Assembly (NCBI GenBank): GCA_026989495.1
Contig: JALSJE010000074.1
Span: 1-61,391 of the forward strand
Origin: Gammaproteobacteria bacterium
GTDB taxonomy: Bacteria; Pseudomonadota; Gammaproteobacteria; S144-34
DNA length: 61,391 bases
Reading direction: 5' to 3'
Shown: one piece after another, positions 1 through 14,622 of the stretch
Layout: each line of letters starts with the position of its first letter
Numbering within the stretch: position 1 is the stretch's first letter
Translations under genes and position numbers: made by a program
Notes under the pieces: model-generated
Database searches by the model: none
What the model was told of the DNA's origin: nothing
What the model saw: only the letters and a program-made list of their open reading frames with translations

Positions 1-148
1 AATCCGCTGCGCGGATTGATCAGCGCGATGGCGCTTCGCGGTCCATTTCGATTTTCCGGTTGTCGTCATGCACTTCCCTGTGCATGGGCCGTCCCGCGGC
101 CGTCCCTGGCCGCGGGAAAGGTCTGAAAAATCGGATTTTTCAGACCTT
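1..148 (-). repeat. Nested-hairpin mosaic element, copy 1 (truncated by window edge)
   Basis: Reverse orientation: H1 118-148 (AAGGTCTGAAAAATC/GATTTTTCAGACCTT), H2 CCGCGGCC-GTCCCT-GGCCGCGG, H3 CATGCAC-TTCCCT-GTGCATG, start of H4 at window edge; ends 2 nt from hom stop codon. Confidence 0.9.
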
Positions 149-150
149 AT

Positions 151-1473
151 CTACTGTCTGCCGGCATCGAGGGTCTCGAGGCGGATGCGGGTCACTGCGC
201 CGCGCACGCAGCCGAGCGCCTCGATCGCAGCCAGCGCTTCATTCATGTGCCCCTCGCGCACCCGGTGGGTGAGCAGGATGAGCGGCACGTGCTTGGCCCC
301 GGCGCGCGGCTCCTTCTGGATCACGGCCTCGATGCTGATGCCCCGCTCGCCCAGGATGCGCGCCACTTCCGCCAGCACCCCGGGACGGTCGTCCACCTCC
401 ATGCGCAGATAGTAGGCGGTCTCCACCGCCTCCATGGGCAGCACGGGGTGATCGGCGAGGGCGTCGGGCTGGAAAGCCAGGTGCGGGACGCGGTTCTCTG
501 GGTCGGCGGTCATGGTGCGCACCACGTCCACCAGGTCCGCCACCACGGCCGAGGCGGTAGGCTCGGCGCCGGCGCCGGCGCCGTAATAGAGGGTCGGACC
601 CACCGCGTCGCCCATCACCAGCACCGCGTTCATGACGCCGTCCACGTTGGCGATCAGGCGCCGCTCCGGGATCAGCGTAGGGTGCACGCGCAGCTCGATG
701 CCGTCGCCGGCCCGGCGGGCAATGCCGAGGTGCTTGACCCGGTAGCCGAGCTCGCCCGCGTAGGCCACGTCCTCGGCCGTGAGGTGGCTGATGCCTTCGG
801 TGTAGACCTTGTCGAACTGCAGCGGGATGCCGAAGGCGATGGAGGCGAGAATGGTGAGCTTGTGGGCGGCGTCGATGCCTTCCACGTCGAAGGTAGGGTC
901 GGCCTCGGCGTAGCCGCGCGCCTGCGCCTCGGCCAGCACATCGGCGAAGTCGCGCCCGGCGTCACGCATCTCGGTGAGGATGAAGTTGCTGGTGCCGTTG
1001 ATGATGCCCGCCACCCACTCGATGCGGTTGCCGGCCAGGCCCTCGCGCAGGGCCTTGATGATGGGGATGCCGCCCGCCACCGCAGCCTCGAAGGCCACCA
1101 TCACGCCTTTGCGCCGCGCGGCCTCGAAGACCTCGTTGCCATGCAGGGCGATGAGGGCCTTGTTGGCCGTGACCACGTGCTTGCCGTGCTCGAGGGCGGT
1201 GAGCACGAGCGCGCGCGCGGCCTCGGTGCCGCCGATGAGCTCGACCACCACGTCGATGGCGGGGTCGGTCACGAGGCCGCGGGTGTCGCTGTCCACCGCG
1301 ATGCCCTCGGTGGCGCAGGGGCGTGGGCGGTCGGGATCGCGCACTGCCGCCCGCACCACCTCGATGGCGCGCCCGGCGCGTCGCGCGATCTCGTCGGCGT
1401 TACGCCGCAGCACGGTGACGGTGCCGCAGCCGACCGTGCCCAGGCCCAGCAGGCCCACGCGCACCGGGCGCAT
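151..1473 (-). CDS. hom: Homoserine dehydrogenase
   Basis: Protein [25 protein letters not shown]...GKHVVTANKALIA...GIINGTSNFILTEM with C-terminal ACT domain; start overlaps alaC stop (TGATG). Confidence 0.95.
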   Translation of the reverse strand: MRPVRVGLLGLGTVGCGTVTVLRRNADEIARRAGRAIEVVRAAVRDPDRPRPCATEGIAVDSDTRGLVTDPAIDVVVELIGGTEAARALVLTALEHGKHVVTANKALIALHGNEVFEAARRKGVMVAFEAAVAGGIPIIKALREGLAGNRIEWVAGIINGTSNFILTEMRDAGRDFADVLAEAQARGYAEADPTFDVEGIDAAHKLTILASIAFGIPLQFDKVYTEGISHLTAEDVAYAGELGYRVKHLGIARRAGDGIELRVHPTLIPERRLIANVDGVMNAVLVMGDAVGPTLYYGAGAGAEPTASAVVADLVDVVRTMTADPENRVPHLAFQPDALADHPVLPMEAVETAYYLRMEVDDRPGVLAEVARILGERGISIEAVIQKEPRAGAKHVPLILLTHRVREGHMNEALAAIEALGCVRGAVTRIRLETLDAGRQ

Positions 1474-2711
1474 CAGCGCGTCCCCCCGACGACCGCGCCC
1501 GCGGCGGCGTCGCGCCGGAACATGGCGCGGATGCCACGAATGGCCTGGCGCGTGCGATGCTCGTTCTCGATCAGGCTGAAGCGCACGTACCCCTCCCCGT
1601 ACTCCCCGAAGCCGACGCCGGGCGAGACCGCCACCTTGGCGTCGGCGAGCAGCTTCTTGGAGAACTCGAGCGAGCCCATGGCGCGGTAGGGCTCCGGGAT
1701 GGGCGCCCACACGAACATGGTTCCCTTGGGCTTCTCCACCGTCCAGCCGAGCGAGCGCAGGCCCTCGCACAGCACGTCGCGCCGGCGCCGGTAGGTCTCG
1801 CGGATCTCGGCCACGCAATCCTGCGGCCCTTCCAGCGCCGTGATCGCGGCTACCTGTATGGGCGTGAACATGCCGTAGTCGAGGTAGGACTTGATGCGCG
1901 CCAGCGCCCCGACCAGCGTGGGGTTGCCGCACATGAAGCCCACGCGCCAGCCCGGCATGTTGTAGCTCTTGGACAGCGAGTAGAACTCCACCGCCACCTC
2001 CTTCGCGCCCGGCACCTGGAGAATGGAAGGGGCCACGTAGCCGTCGAAGGTGAGCTCGGCATAGGCGATGTCGTGGATGATCCAGATGCCGTACTCGCGC
2101 GCCAGCGCCACCGCCCGCTCGAAGAAGCCGAGCTCCACGCAGCGCGTGGTGGGGTTGGCGGGGAAGTTCAGCACCAGCATCCTGGGCCGCGGCCAGGAAT
2201 CCTTGATGGCGCGCTCGACCTCGGCGAAGAAGGTCTCGTCGTCGGTCGCGGGCGTGAGCGGGATGTGGCGGATGTCGGCACCGGCGATGACGAAGCCGTA
2301 GGGGTGGATCGGGTAGGCCGGGTTGGGCACCAGCACCGCGTCGCCCGGCTCCACCGTGGCCAGCGCCAAATGGGCCAGGCCCTCCTTGGAGCCGATGGTG
2401 ACGATGGCCTCGCTCTCCGGATCGAGCTCGACGCCGAAACGGCGTCGGTACCACCCGCAGATGGCGCGCCGCAGCCGCGGTATGCCGCGCGACATGGAGT
2501 AGCGATGGGTGTCGGCGCGCTGGGCGACCTCGACCAGCTTGTCCACGATGTGCTGCGGTGGAGGGCGGTCCGGGTTGCCCATCCCGAAGTCAACGATGTC
2601 CTCGCCGCGCGCGCGGGCGCGCGCCTTCAGCTCGTTGACGATGCTGAAGACATAGGGCGGCAACCGCTTGATTCTTGGGAACTCTTCCGTCACGGGGCTT
2701 TCCGGGGCCAC
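1473..2711 (-). CDS. alaC: Alanine/glutamate-pyruvate aminotransferase (AlaC family)
   Basis: PLP class I/II aminotransferase, [18 protein letters not shown]...[15 protein letters not shown]; 412 aa. Confidence 0.9.
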   Translation of the reverse strand: MAPESPVTEEFPRIKRLPPYVFSIVNELKARARARGEDIVDFGMGNPDRPPPQHIVDKLVEVAQRADTHRYSMSRGIPRLRRAICGWYRRRFGVELDPESEAIVTIGSKEGLAHLALATVEPGDAVLVPNPAYPIHPYGFVIAGADIRHIPLTPATDDETFFAEVERAIKDSWPRPRMLVLNFPANPTTRCVELGFFERAVALAREYGIWIIHDIAYAELTFDGYVAPSILQVPGAKEVAVEFYSLSKSYNMPGWRVGFMCGNPTLVGALARIKSYLDYGMFTPIQVAAITALEGPQDCVAEIRETYRRRRDVLCEGLRSLGWTVEKPKGTMFVWAPIPEPYRAMGSLEFSKKLLADAKVAVSPGVGFGEYGEGYVRFSLIENEHRTRQAIRGIRAMFRRDAAAGAVVGGTR

Positions 2712-2853
2712 GCCGTCCGAAGCGGTAAACGTTACCCGCGCGCGCGCCGGCCCGCAAGGGCTCGGGCCGGCTCAGGCAGCGGCGTGCAGGGCCGCGGCCT
2801 CCCGCGCGCGCCGTGGCGTTGCCTGTGCGCGGGGGCGGGGCTAAGGTGGCAGC

Positions 2854-3231
2854 ATGAAGTTCAGCCTCGATATCCCGGACTTCGCCTGCCCCATCCGGGC
2901 CTACGCGCCCGGGCGGGTGACCATCGGCGAGGAGACCGTCACGCGCAGCGTGGTGGTGCTGCCGGACCGGCTGCTGCCGGACTGGCCGCCGCGCCGCCCG
3001 GAGGAGCTCACCCGCGAGCGCCTGCTCGCGCTCGCCGAGCTCGAGGTCGAGGTGCTGCTCATCGGCACCGGCGAGCGGCTGCGCTTCCCGGACCCGCGGG
3101 CGCTCGCCGAGCTCACCGCGCGGGGGGTGGGCGTGGAGGTGATGGACACGCCTGCGGCCTGCCGTACCTTCAACATCCTCGCCACCGAGGGGCGCCGCGT
3201 GGCCGCCGCCCTCATCATCTGGAAGGGCTGA
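2854..3231 (+). CDS. Mth938-like domain protein (DUF498 family)
   Basis: 125 aa, RSVVVLPDRLLPDWPP...EVEVLLIGTGERLRFP...VEVMDTPAACRTFNILATEGRRVAAALI typical of family. Confidence 0.85.
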   Translation: MKFSLDIPDFACPIRAYAPGRVTIGEETVTRSVVVLPDRLLPDWPPRRPEELTRERLLALAELEVEVLLIGTGERLRFPDPRALAELTARGVGVEVMDTPAACRTFNILATEGRRVAAALIIWKG

Positions 3232-3395
3232 AAAATCGCGATTTTTCAGCCCTTCCCCGCGGCAAGCGAGGCCGCGGGACGGCCCATGCACAGGGATGTG
3301 CATGACGACTCAAGGAAAATCAGGATGGACCGCGAAGCACCTCAGCGCTGATCAATCCGCGCAGCGGATTGATCAGCGTTTCCATCAGAGTTTCC
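3221..3395 (+). repeat. Nested-hairpin mosaic element, copy 2
   Basis: 36-bp perfect palindrome GGAAGGGCTGAAAAATCGCGATTTTTCAGCCCTTCC at 3221-3256, H2, H3, H4 (3349-3375). Confidence 0.92.
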
Positions 3396-3455
3396 ATCTG
3401 ACGCGAGGCGTCCTCCCGGATCCAATCACGTCGAGGCCGGAACGTCGCCCGCGGG

Positions 3456-4484
3456 CTATTCGAACAGCGTGTCGCCGGAGAAGCCCTCGCTCTCGAGGAT
3501 CTCGCGCAGGCGCCGCAGCGCATCCATCTGGATCTGGCGCACACGCTCGCGCGTGACGCCGATCTCGTTGCCCACCTCCTCCAGCGTGGAGCGCTCATGG
3601 CCGCGCAGGCCGAAGCGCCGTTCCACCACCGCGCGCTGCTTGTCGTTGAGCTTGGACAGCCAGTGCTCCAGGTTCGCCTGCAGGTCCTCGTCCTGGAGCA
3701 GGTCGGCCGGGTCGGGATTGTTCTCGTCCGGGATGGCATCGAGCAGGAGGCGGTCCTCGTCCTCGCCGATGGGCGAGTCCACGGAAGCGATGCGCTCGGT
3801 GAGCGCCAGCAGGCGGCGCACGTCCTCCACCGGCCGGCCCAGCTCGGCGGCGATCTCCTCGGGGGTGGGCTCGCGCTTGAGCCGCTGGGCCAGCCGCCGC
3901 GAGGCGCGCAGGTAGGCATTGACCTCCTTGACCACGTGGATCGGCAGCCGGATGGTGCGGGTCTGGTTCATGATGGCCCGCTCGATGGTCTGGCGGATCC
4001 ACCAGGTGGCGTAGGTGGAGAAGCGGAAACCGCGCTCCGGATCGAACTTTTCCACGGCGCGGATGAGGCCGAGGTTGCCTTCCTCGATGAGGTCCAGCAG
4101 CGCGAGCCCGCGGTTGAGGTAACGCTTGGCGATCTTGACCACCAGGCGCAGGTTGCTCTCGATCATGCGTTTGCGCGCGGCCTCGTCGCCCTGCTGGGCG
4201 AGGCGTGCGTAGTGGACTTCCTCCTCGGGGGTAAGCAGCGGCGAGTAGCCGATCTCGCTGAGGTAGAGGCGGGTGGCGTCGAGCTGATCGTCCGGGATCT
4301 CGCTGGCCGTGAGCACCGCCTCCTCCTCGTCGCCGGAGGCGAGCGCGTCCCCCTCCAGCGCGGCCTCCGGCGCCTCGGGCTCCCGCAGCGGCGCCGGCTC
4401 CTCGCCCGCCGGCGGGACCTGATCCTCGGGCGACGCCGCGCCGTTGCCCTTGCCGCGGCGCGTGCGGCCTCCACGCCTGGCCAT
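3456..4484 (-). CDS. rpoS: RNA polymerase sigma factor RpoS
   Basis: [106 protein letters not shown]. Confidence 0.97.
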   Translation of the reverse strand: MARRGGRTRRGKGNGAASPEDQVPPAGEEPAPLREPEAPEAALEGDALASGDEEEAVLTASEIPDDQLDATRLYLSEIGYSPLLTPEEEVHYARLAQQGDEAARKRMIESNLRLVVKIAKRYLNRGLALLDLIEEGNLGLIRAVEKFDPERGFRFSTYATWWIRQTIERAIMNQTRTIRLPIHVVKEVNAYLRASRRLAQRLKREPTPEEIAAELGRPVEDVRRLLALTERIASVDSPIGEDEDRLLLDAIPDENNPDPADLLQDEDLQANLEHWLSKLNDKQRAVVERRFGLRGHERSTLEEVGNEIGVTRERVRQIQMDALRRLREILESEGFSGDTLFE

Positions 4485-4515
4485 GCCCTCCTCCTCGGTG
4501 GTCCGGCGGACCGCC

Positions 4516-5313
4516 TCAGCGCCGCGGCAACAGCCGCAGGGGATCCACGGGCCGGCCGTTGCGACGGATCTCGAAGTGCAGCAGCGCCGTGCCCTTCCCG
4601 TCGCGGCCCATGTCGGCGATGCGCTGCCCCGCGCGAACCTGCTCGCCTTCCTTCACCCGCAGCCGGCTGTTGTGGCCGTAGGCGCTGAGCCAGGTCTCGT
4701 CGTGCTTGATGATGATAAGCTTGCCGTATCCGACAAGTCCACTTCCGCTGTAGACCACGCGCCCATCGGCGGCGGCGCGCACGCCCTGCCCGTAGCGGCC
4801 GCCGATGGCGATGCCCTTCTTGCCCGGGGTGTTCGGATCGAAGCGCCTGATCACTTTCCCGGAGGTGGGCCAACGCCACGCGATGCGCCGGGCGGGCACC
4901 GCCTGGCCGCGCGGCTGCCCGGTCGCGGCGCGCCGGGCGCGCCGCTCGGGCCGTGGCGCGGGGCGGCGGGCCGTTGCCGGTGTGCTGCGCCGCGCGCGAC
5001 GGGGCGGGGGGCTCACGCGCAGGCGCTGGCCCGGATGGATGCGGTAGGGCGGGCGCAGGCCGTTCCACCGCGCCACCGCGCGCCAGTCACGACCATGCCG
5101 CCAGGCGATGCTGTAAAGGGTCTCGCCGCGGCGCACCACATGGTAGGTGGCGCGCCGCACGCTCCGTTGCGCGGGCACGACGCGCGCCTCGCGGTGGCGG
5201 TGCGCGTGGGGCTCGTCCACCGGCGCGCGGGCCGCGCCGCCCGCGCAGCCGGCGGCGAGCGCCGCCAGCGCCACCAACGCCCAGAGGGCTTTCGGCTCAG
5301 GCGTCCGCACCAC
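4516..5313 (-). CDS. nlpD: NlpD-like LysM + M23 murein hydrolase activator lipoprotein
   Basis: Lipobox LAALAAGC, LysM ([21 protein letters not shown]), M23 domain; adjacent to rpoS; start inferred as GTG. Confidence 0.85.
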   Translation of the reverse strand: MVRTPEPKALWALVALAALAAGCAGGAARAPVDEPHAHRHREARVVPAQRSVRRATYHVVRRGETLYSIAWRHGRDWRAVARWNGLRPPYRIHPGQRLRVSPPPRRARRSTPATARRPAPRPERRARRAATGQPRGQAVPARRIAWRWPTSGKVIRRFDPNTPGKKGIAIGGRYGQGVRAAADGRVVYSGSGLVGYGKLIIIKHDETWLSAYGHNSRLRVKEGEQVRAGQRIADMGRDGKGTALLHFEIRRNGRPVDPLRLLPRR

Positions 5314-5890
5314 GCCAGAAGAGCCAGGCGAGCACGGCGAGCGCCACCGTGGCCCAGCCGATACGCTCCACGTGCCGGCGCACCCAGGGCACGGCGCGCG
5401 GTCCGGCCCAGGCGGCCAGCCCCGCCACCAGCCAGAAGCGCAAGCCCCGCCCCGCGAGCGAGGCGAGCAGGAAGGGCGCGAGCGGCATCGCCGCAGCACC
5501 CGCCGAGAGCGTGAAGACCTTGTACGGGATGGGCGAGAACCCCGCGAGCAGCACCGCCCACACGCCCCAGCGCGCGAACCAGGCCTGCGCCTCGAGATAG
5601 GCGGGCCAGTAGCCCGCGCGCTGCACCCACGGCGCCACCGCCTCCATGGCGTAGTGGCCGATCAGCCAGCCGGCGAGCCCTCCCGCCACGGAGGCCGCCG
5701 TCGTGATCAGCGCGTAGCGCCAGGCGCGATCCGGCCGCGCCACGGCCATGGGCATCAGCATGGCATCGGGCGGCACCGGAAAGAACGAGGACTCGGCGAA
5801 GCTGAGCGCGGCGAGCCACCAGGGCGCATGCCGGTGACGTGCCCCGCGCATCACCCAGTCCATGAGGGCGCCGAACAGCCCGCGTCTCAC
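5297..5890 (-). CDS. YqaA/DedA-family membrane protein
   Basis: ALSFAESSFFPVPPDAMLMPMAVARPDRAW...GFSPIPYKVFTLSAGAA; GTG start overlaps pcm stop. Confidence 0.8.
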   Translation of the reverse strand: MRRGLFGALMDWVMRGARHRHAPWWLAALSFAESSFFPVPPDAMLMPMAVARPDRAWRYALITTAASVAGGLAGWLIGHYAMEAVAPWVQRAGYWPAYLEAQAWFARWGVWAVLLAGFSPIPYKVFTLSAGAAAMPLAPFLLASLAGRGLRFWLVAGLAAWAGPRAVPWVRRHVERIGWATVALAVLAWLFWRGADA

Positions 5891-6552
5891 TCGGCACCCC
5901 CCCGCCAGGGCACGAAGCTCGCCGGCTCCACCGGCTCGGCCGTCCAGCCGTGCGGCCCACGCGTGACCACCGTGAGGGCCTGCCGCCCGCCGGGCACGCC
6001 GAGCGGCCCCACGAGACGCCCGGCGGGGGCGAGCTGCGCGAGCAGCGCGGGCGGGGGCTCGGGCACGGCGGCCGTGAGCAGGATGGCGTCGAAGGGCGCC
6101 CGCGCGGGCCAACCCTCCGCCCCGTCGCCGTGGCGGGCGCGGATGTTGTAGAGCGCGAGCGCGCGCCAGCGCGGCCGCGCACGGCGCAGCAGCGGCATGA
6201 GGCGCTCGATGGTGCAGACCTCCTCCACCAGCAGAGCGAGCACCGCGGCCTGGTAGCCCGTGCCGGTGCCGATCTCCAGCACGCGCCGCGGCCCGCCCGC
6301 CAGCACCAGCTCGCTCATGCGTGCCACCGTGTAGGGCTGGGAGAGGGTCTGGCCGTGGCCGATGGGCAGCGCCGTGTCCTCGTAGGCGCGGCTCGCCAGC
6401 GCTTCGTCCACGAACAGGTGGCGTGGCAGCCGCGCCATGGCGGCGAGCACACGCTCGTCGCGGATGCCCTGGCGGCGCAGGCGCGCCACCATGCGCTCGC
6501 GCGTGCGGCGCGAGGTCATGCCCAGCCCGAGCTGCGGGGGGCCTGCGCTCAT
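5887..6552 (-). CDS. pcm: Protein-L-isoaspartate O-methyltransferase
   Basis: [36 protein letters not shown]...[15 protein letters not shown]. Confidence 0.93.
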   Translation of the reverse strand: MSAGPPQLGLGMTSRRTRERMVARLRRQGIRDERVLAAMARLPRHLFVDEALASRAYEDTALPIGHGQTLSQPYTVARMSELVLAGGPRRVLEIGTGTGYQAAVLALLVEEVCTIERLMPLLRRARPRWRALALYNIRARHGDGAEGWPARAPFDAILLTAAVPEPPPALLAQLAPAGRLVGPLGVPGGRQALTVVTRGPHGWTAEPVEPASFVPWRGGAE

Positions 6553-7298
6553 CGCAGCGCCTCCACCCAGCGGGAGACGGTCTCGAGGGCGGAGTAGCGC
6601 GTGAGGTCCACCTGGATGGGCGTGATGGAGACACGCCCATGGCGTATGGCGTGGAAGTCCGTGCCGGGGCCCGCGTCCTGCTCCGCGCCGGGCGGGCCCA
6701 CCCAGTAGATGGGGCGGCCGCGCGGGTCGGTGTCGCGCACGATGGGCTCGGAGCGGTGGCGGTGGCCGAGGCGCGTGGCCTCGAAGCCGCCGAGCGCCTC
6801 CCACGGCAGATCCGGCACGTTCACGTTGAGTATGGTATCGGCGGGAACGGGATCGGCGAGCACGCGCTCGACCAGCCGCACGGCGACCTCGGCGGCGGTC
6901 TCATAGTGGCGCGGCCGGTGGGAGACCACGGAGATCGCGATGGCCGGCCGCCCCAGGAAGCGCCCCTCCATGGCCGCGGCCACGGTCCCCGAGTAGAGCA
7001 CGTCGTCGCCCAGGTTGGCGCCGGCGTTGATGCCCGAGACGACCATGTCGGGCTCGTGGTCGAGCAGACCCGTGATGGCCAGGTGCACGCAGTCGGTGGG
7101 CGTGCCCTGCACGCGGATGAAGCCGTTCTCCATCACCTCCGCCCGGATGGGGTCGTCCAGGGTGAGGGAGTTGCTCGCCCCGCTGCGGTCGCGGTCCGGG
7201 GCGACCACGGTGACCTCGGCGATGCGGCCGAGGGCCTCGGCCAGGATGCGGATGCCCGGGGCGCCGTAGCCGTCGTCGTTGCTGACCAGGATGCGCAT
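6549..7298 (-). CDS. surE: 5'/3'-nucleotidase SurE
   Basis: [23 protein letters not shown]...[23 protein letters not shown]. Confidence 0.96.
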   Translation of the reverse strand: MRILVSNDDGYGAPGIRILAEALGRIAEVTVVAPDRDRSGASNSLTLDDPIRAEVMENGFIRVQGTPTDCVHLAITGLLDHEPDMVVSGINAGANLGDDVLYSGTVAAAMEGRFLGRPAIAISVVSHRPRHYETAAEVAVRLVERVLADPVPADTILNVNVPDLPWEALGGFEATRLGHRHRSEPIVRDTDPRGRPIYWVGPPGAEQDAGPGTDFHAIRHGRVSITPIQVDLTRYSALETVSRWVEALR

Positions 7299-7371
7299 CG
7301 GCCCCGCTATGGTAGCGCAGACCCAGACCCAGGCGCGGACCGCACCGCCGACGGCAGCTATACTTCGCAAC

Positions 7372-7899
7372 ATGGCCGCACGGGACGAAAGGACGCTTTT
7401 CAGGGAGGTGGTGGGGCCGGTGCGCCCGGTGCGCTGCGACCGCGTGCCGGCACGCCCCCCGCCGCCGCCGCCCGTGGCCCGCAGCCGCCGCGCCGCCGAG
7501 CGCGAGGTGATCGAGGCCATGGGGCGCGCGGTGCCCGACGCCGACGTGCTCGCGGGCGGCGAGACGCTCTGGTACGCCCGCCCGGGAATTCAGGAACGGG
7601 TGCTGCGCAAGCTCCGCCGCGGGCAGCTCGCCGTGCGCGCCGAGCTCGACCTGCACGGGATGACGGTGCCGATGGCGAAGGCGGCGCTGGCGAGCTTCAT
7701 CGAGCGAGCGCGCGCCGCCGACCTGCGCTGCGTGCGCATCGTCCACGGCAAGGGGCTGCGCTCCGGCAGCCGCGGTCCCGTGCTGCGCGCCCAGGTCGGC
7801 CGCTGGCTCCAGCGGCGCGACGACGTCCTCGCATTCTGCTCGGCCCGGCCCGCCGACGGCGGCAGCGGCGCCCTCTACGTGCTGCTCGCCCGGCGCTAA
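7372..7899 (+). CDS. Smr/MutS2-domain endonuclease-like protein
   Basis: [48 protein letters not shown], Smr domain. Confidence 0.88.
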   Translation: MAARDERTLFREVVGPVRPVRCDRVPARPPPPPPVARSRRAAEREVIEAMGRAVPDADVLAGGETLWYARPGIQERVLRKLRRGQLAVRAELDLHGMTVPMAKAALASFIERARAADLRCVRIVHGKGLRSGSRGPVLRAQVGRWLQRRDDVLAFCSARPADGGSGALYVLLARR

Positions 7900-7912
7900 G
7901 CCGTCCGTCGGC

Positions 7913-8917
7913 CTACGCATCCTCGCTCTGGGCCAGCTCGCGCACGAGGGCCGTGGCGTAGGCGCCGCGGGGGAGCGTCGTCTCGAGCCGCAGCGTGTCC
8001 TCGCCCTCCCAGGACCAGGCCAGCGCCATCGGACGCAGGACCAGGGCGCGGCGCTCGGCGCGCAGGCCGGCGGCCTCCAGGTGAGGCGCCCAGGGGCCGT
8101 GCAGGGCCGCCACGGCGCGCTCCAGGGCGCCTGCCGCGCCCGTGGCGCGGGTCCCGCCACGGCCCCAGAGCGGGCCCGAGGGCAGCGCGTCCGGTGCGCC
8201 GGTCCCCGCGCGCCAGCGCCCGCCCGCGCGCACCGGCTCCTCGCCCGGCAGCATGCGCGCCCAGCAGCCACCCCAGACACGCTCGGCGAGCACGGCGTTG
8301 TAGAGCGCCGCGCGCAGGGCCGAGAGCCACAGCCCACGCTCGAGGCGGTGGCGCGGCCGCAGCCGGCCGGCGGCCCAGGCCGCCGCGCGCGCCAGGCCAC
8401 CACGGGCGAAGCGCTGCGGCCCGAACCAGTTGGGGACGCCCTCGGCGGCGATGCGTTCGAGCCGCGCCTCCGCGGCCACGCGGTCGCCCCCGACCGCGCG
8501 CAGACGCAGCACGAAGCGGTTGCCGCGCAGCGCCCCCGGGCGCAGGCGCCGGCCATGGCGGTGGACCTCGAGCACCTCGAGCCCCGCATCGCTCAGGCTG
8601 TCCGGTGCCGGGCAGCCCGCGCCCGCGCCTACGCGCACGCTCAGCCACTGCTCCGCCACGGCCGCCGTGTCCTTGAGCCCCGCCCAGCCGACCTCGCGTG
8701 GGGCCACCCCCAGCCGCGCCGCCAGCCGCCGGGCGGCCTCCCGGGTGCCGATGCCGCGCTTGCGCACGCGGGCGAGCAGGTGCTCGCCGCGCCCGTCCGG
8801 GTGGAAGGCGGGGAGCTCGATGACCACGAAGTCTTCGGGCACGGTGCGCAGGCGCGCGCGCAGCGGGGGCGCGCCCCAGGCCCGCGGCAGGCCGCGCCAC
8901 CATGCCGCGGCGTCCAT
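7913..8917 (-). CDS. truD: tRNA pseudouridine(13) synthase TruD
   Basis: LRTVPEDFVVIELPAF...VGWAGLKDTAAVAEQWLSV...NRFVLRLR...GVPNWFGPQRFARGG. Confidence 0.93.
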   Translation of the reverse strand: MDAAAWWRGLPRAWGAPPLRARLRTVPEDFVVIELPAFHPDGRGEHLLARVRKRGIGTREAARRLAARLGVAPREVGWAGLKDTAAVAEQWLSVRVGAGAGCPAPDSLSDAGLEVLEVHRHGRRLRPGALRGNRFVLRLRAVGGDRVAAEARLERIAAEGVPNWFGPQRFARGGLARAAAWAAGRLRPRHRLERGLWLSALRAALYNAVLAERVWGGCWARMLPGEEPVRAGGRWRAGTGAPDALPSGPLWGRGGTRATGAAGALERAVAALHGPWAPHLEAAGLRAERRALVLRPMALAWSWEGEDTLRLETTLPRGAYATALVRELAQSEDA

Positions 8918-8919
8918 GC

Positions 8920-9405
8920 TCAGCCCGTCTCCGCGGCCTCCGCGACCAGCGCCACGGCGAAGGCGGCGATCCCCTCGCCCCGTCCGGTGAAACCCAGCCC
9001 CTCGCTGGTGGTGGCCTTGACGCTCACGCGGTCCTCGTCCAGAGCCAGATCGGCGGCGATGCAGGCGCGCATGGCGGGCACGTGGGGCGCGAGCCGCGGC
9101 GCCTGGGCCACCACGGTGACGTCCACGCTCACCGGCCGGAGCCCCCGCTCGGCGAGCAGTCCCCGCACGGTGCGCAGCAGCCCACGGCTGTCGGCACCGC
9201 GCCAGCGCGGGTCGCCGTCCGGGAAGTGCTGGCCGATGTCGCCCAGGGCCGCCGCGCCCAGGAGGGCGTCGCAGAGGGCGTGCAGCGCCACGTCGCCGTC
9301 GGAGTGGGCCACGACGCCCTGCGTATGGGGGATGCGCACGCCGCCGACGACCACGTGGTCGCCGGGGCCGAAGCGGTGCACGTCGATGCCTTGCCCCACG
9401 CGCAT
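8920..9405 (-). CDS. ispF: 2-C-methyl-D-erythritol 2,4-cyclodiphosphate synthase
   Basis: [63 protein letters not shown]. Confidence 0.97.
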   Translation of the reverse strand: MRVGQGIDVHRFGPGDHVVVGGVRIPHTQGVVAHSDGDVALHALCDALLGAAALGDIGQHFPDGDPRWRGADSRGLLRTVRGLLAERGLRPVSVDVTVVAQAPRLAPHVPAMRACIAADLALDEDRVSVKATTSEGLGFTGRGEGIAAFAVALVAEAAETG

Positions 9406-9407
9406 CT

Positions 9408-10271
9408 TCAGCCTCCCTCCGCGTCCGCGCGGCCCGCCTTGCCGGAGCCGCGCGCCACAGATGCCGGCTCAGCATCGTGCCCGCAATCCCGCGCCCCCGC
9501 CTGCGGGCCGCGCCGCGCTCCCCGCACCTGGCCTGCGCTGCGCTCCGGCCCCGCGTCCGCGCGGCGCGGCGCACCCCCGGCCGCCTGGCGCGCGAGCAGG
9601 AGCTCGGCCAGCACCAGGTCCTCCGGGCGGGTGATCTTGATGTTGTCGGCGCTGCCTTCCACCACGCGGGGGCGGAAACCTGCGCGCTCCATGGCGGCGG
9701 CGTCGTCGGTGACCGCTTCGCCTGCCCCGAGCGCCGCCGCCAGGGCCTCCCGGAGCATCCCGAGGCGGAACATCTGCGGCGTGAGGGCGTGCCACAGGTC
9801 CGCGCGCGGTACCGTCTCCCGCACGCGCCCGTCGCCGTCCACGGCCTTGAGCGTGTCGCGCACGGGCACGGCGAGCAGCCCCCCCACGGGATCCTCGGCG
9901 AGGGCGTCGATCAGGCGCGCTACGTCCTCGGTGCGCACGCAGGGGCGGGCGGCGTCGTGCACCAGCACCCAGTCGTCCGCGTGCGTCTCGGCGGCGAGGC
10001 GCTCCAGCGCCCCCAGCACCGACCAGGCCCGTTCGGGGCCAGCCGGCGCGGTCAGCACGGGCGTGCCCGCGGGCCGGCGCACACGCGCCCAGTGGCCGTC
10101 GCCCTCGGCCAGCGCCACCACGATGCCCGCGATGCGGGGCTCGGCGGCGAGCCGCGCCAGCGTATGCTCGATGACGGGCCGGCCTGCCAGCGGCAGGTAC
10201 TGCTTGGGGACGCCGGCGCCCATGCGCCTTCCTGCGCCTCCCGCGGGCACCACGGCCCAGCAGCGCCTCAA
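9408..10271 (-). CDS. ispD: 2-C-methyl-D-erythritol 4-phosphate cytidylyltransferase
   Basis: [36 protein letters not shown]...[11 protein letters not shown]...[14 protein letters not shown] start inferred, overlapping ftsB stop. Confidence 0.9.
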   Translation of the reverse strand: MRRCWAVVPAGGAGRRMGAGVPKQYLPLAGRPVIEHTLARLAAEPRIAGIVVALAEGDGHWARVRRPAGTPVLTAPAGPERAWSVLGALERLAAETHADDWVLVHDAARPCVRTEDVARLIDALAEDPVGGLLAVPVRDTLKAVDGDGRVRETVPRADLWHALTPQMFRLGMLREALAAALGAGEAVTDDAAAMERAGFRPRVVEGSADNIKITRPEDLVLAELLLARQAAGGAPRRADAGPERSAGQVRGARRGPQAGARDCGHDAEPASVARGSGKAGRADAEGG

Positions 10272-10561
10272 GGCCGTCCCTCCTCCGTCGACGGCACGAT
10301 CACCTGAAAGAAGGTCTCGCCCTCGCGGATCATGCCGAGCTCGCTGCGGGCACGCTCCTCCACCGCCTCCAGGCCGCGCTTGAGGTCGGCCACCTCGGCG
10401 GCCAGCGCCGCGTTGCGCGCGGCGAGCCGTGCGTTTTCGGCCTGCTGGCGCGCCACCGCCTCGCGCAGGCGCAGCACGTCGGGCAGCCCGCCCGGCCCCA
10501 CCCACAGGCGGTGCTGGAGCGCTGCGAGCATGAGCGCGAGCGCGAGGATCAGCCAGCGCAT
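10268..10561 (-). CDS. ftsB: Cell division protein FtsB (septum initiator)
   Basis: 97 aa, N-terminal TM, coiled coil, ARSELGMIREGETFFQVI; upstream of ispD. Confidence 0.92.
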   Translation of the reverse strand: MRWLILALALMLAALQHRLWVGPGGLPDVLRLREAVARQQAENARLAARNAALAAEVADLKRGLEAVEERARSELGMIREGETFFQVIVPSTEEGRP

Positions 10562-10626
10562 CGGGCACGTTCCAGGCGGCGGCGTTGCCGCAATGGTACC
10601 CGATGCGCGCCCGCCTGCGCGCCGGC

Positions 10627-14579
<3,953 letters not shown>

Positions 14580-14622
14580 TCACAATCGCCGCGCACCGGG
14601 CGACCGATCTCACGACGGGCGA

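Noticed and set aside
2746-2771. GCCGGCCC/GGGCCGGC hairpin upstream of alaC
   Set aside because: 8-bp GC-only arms with a 10-nt loop are frequent at this GC content; no second copy or clear regulatory context seen.
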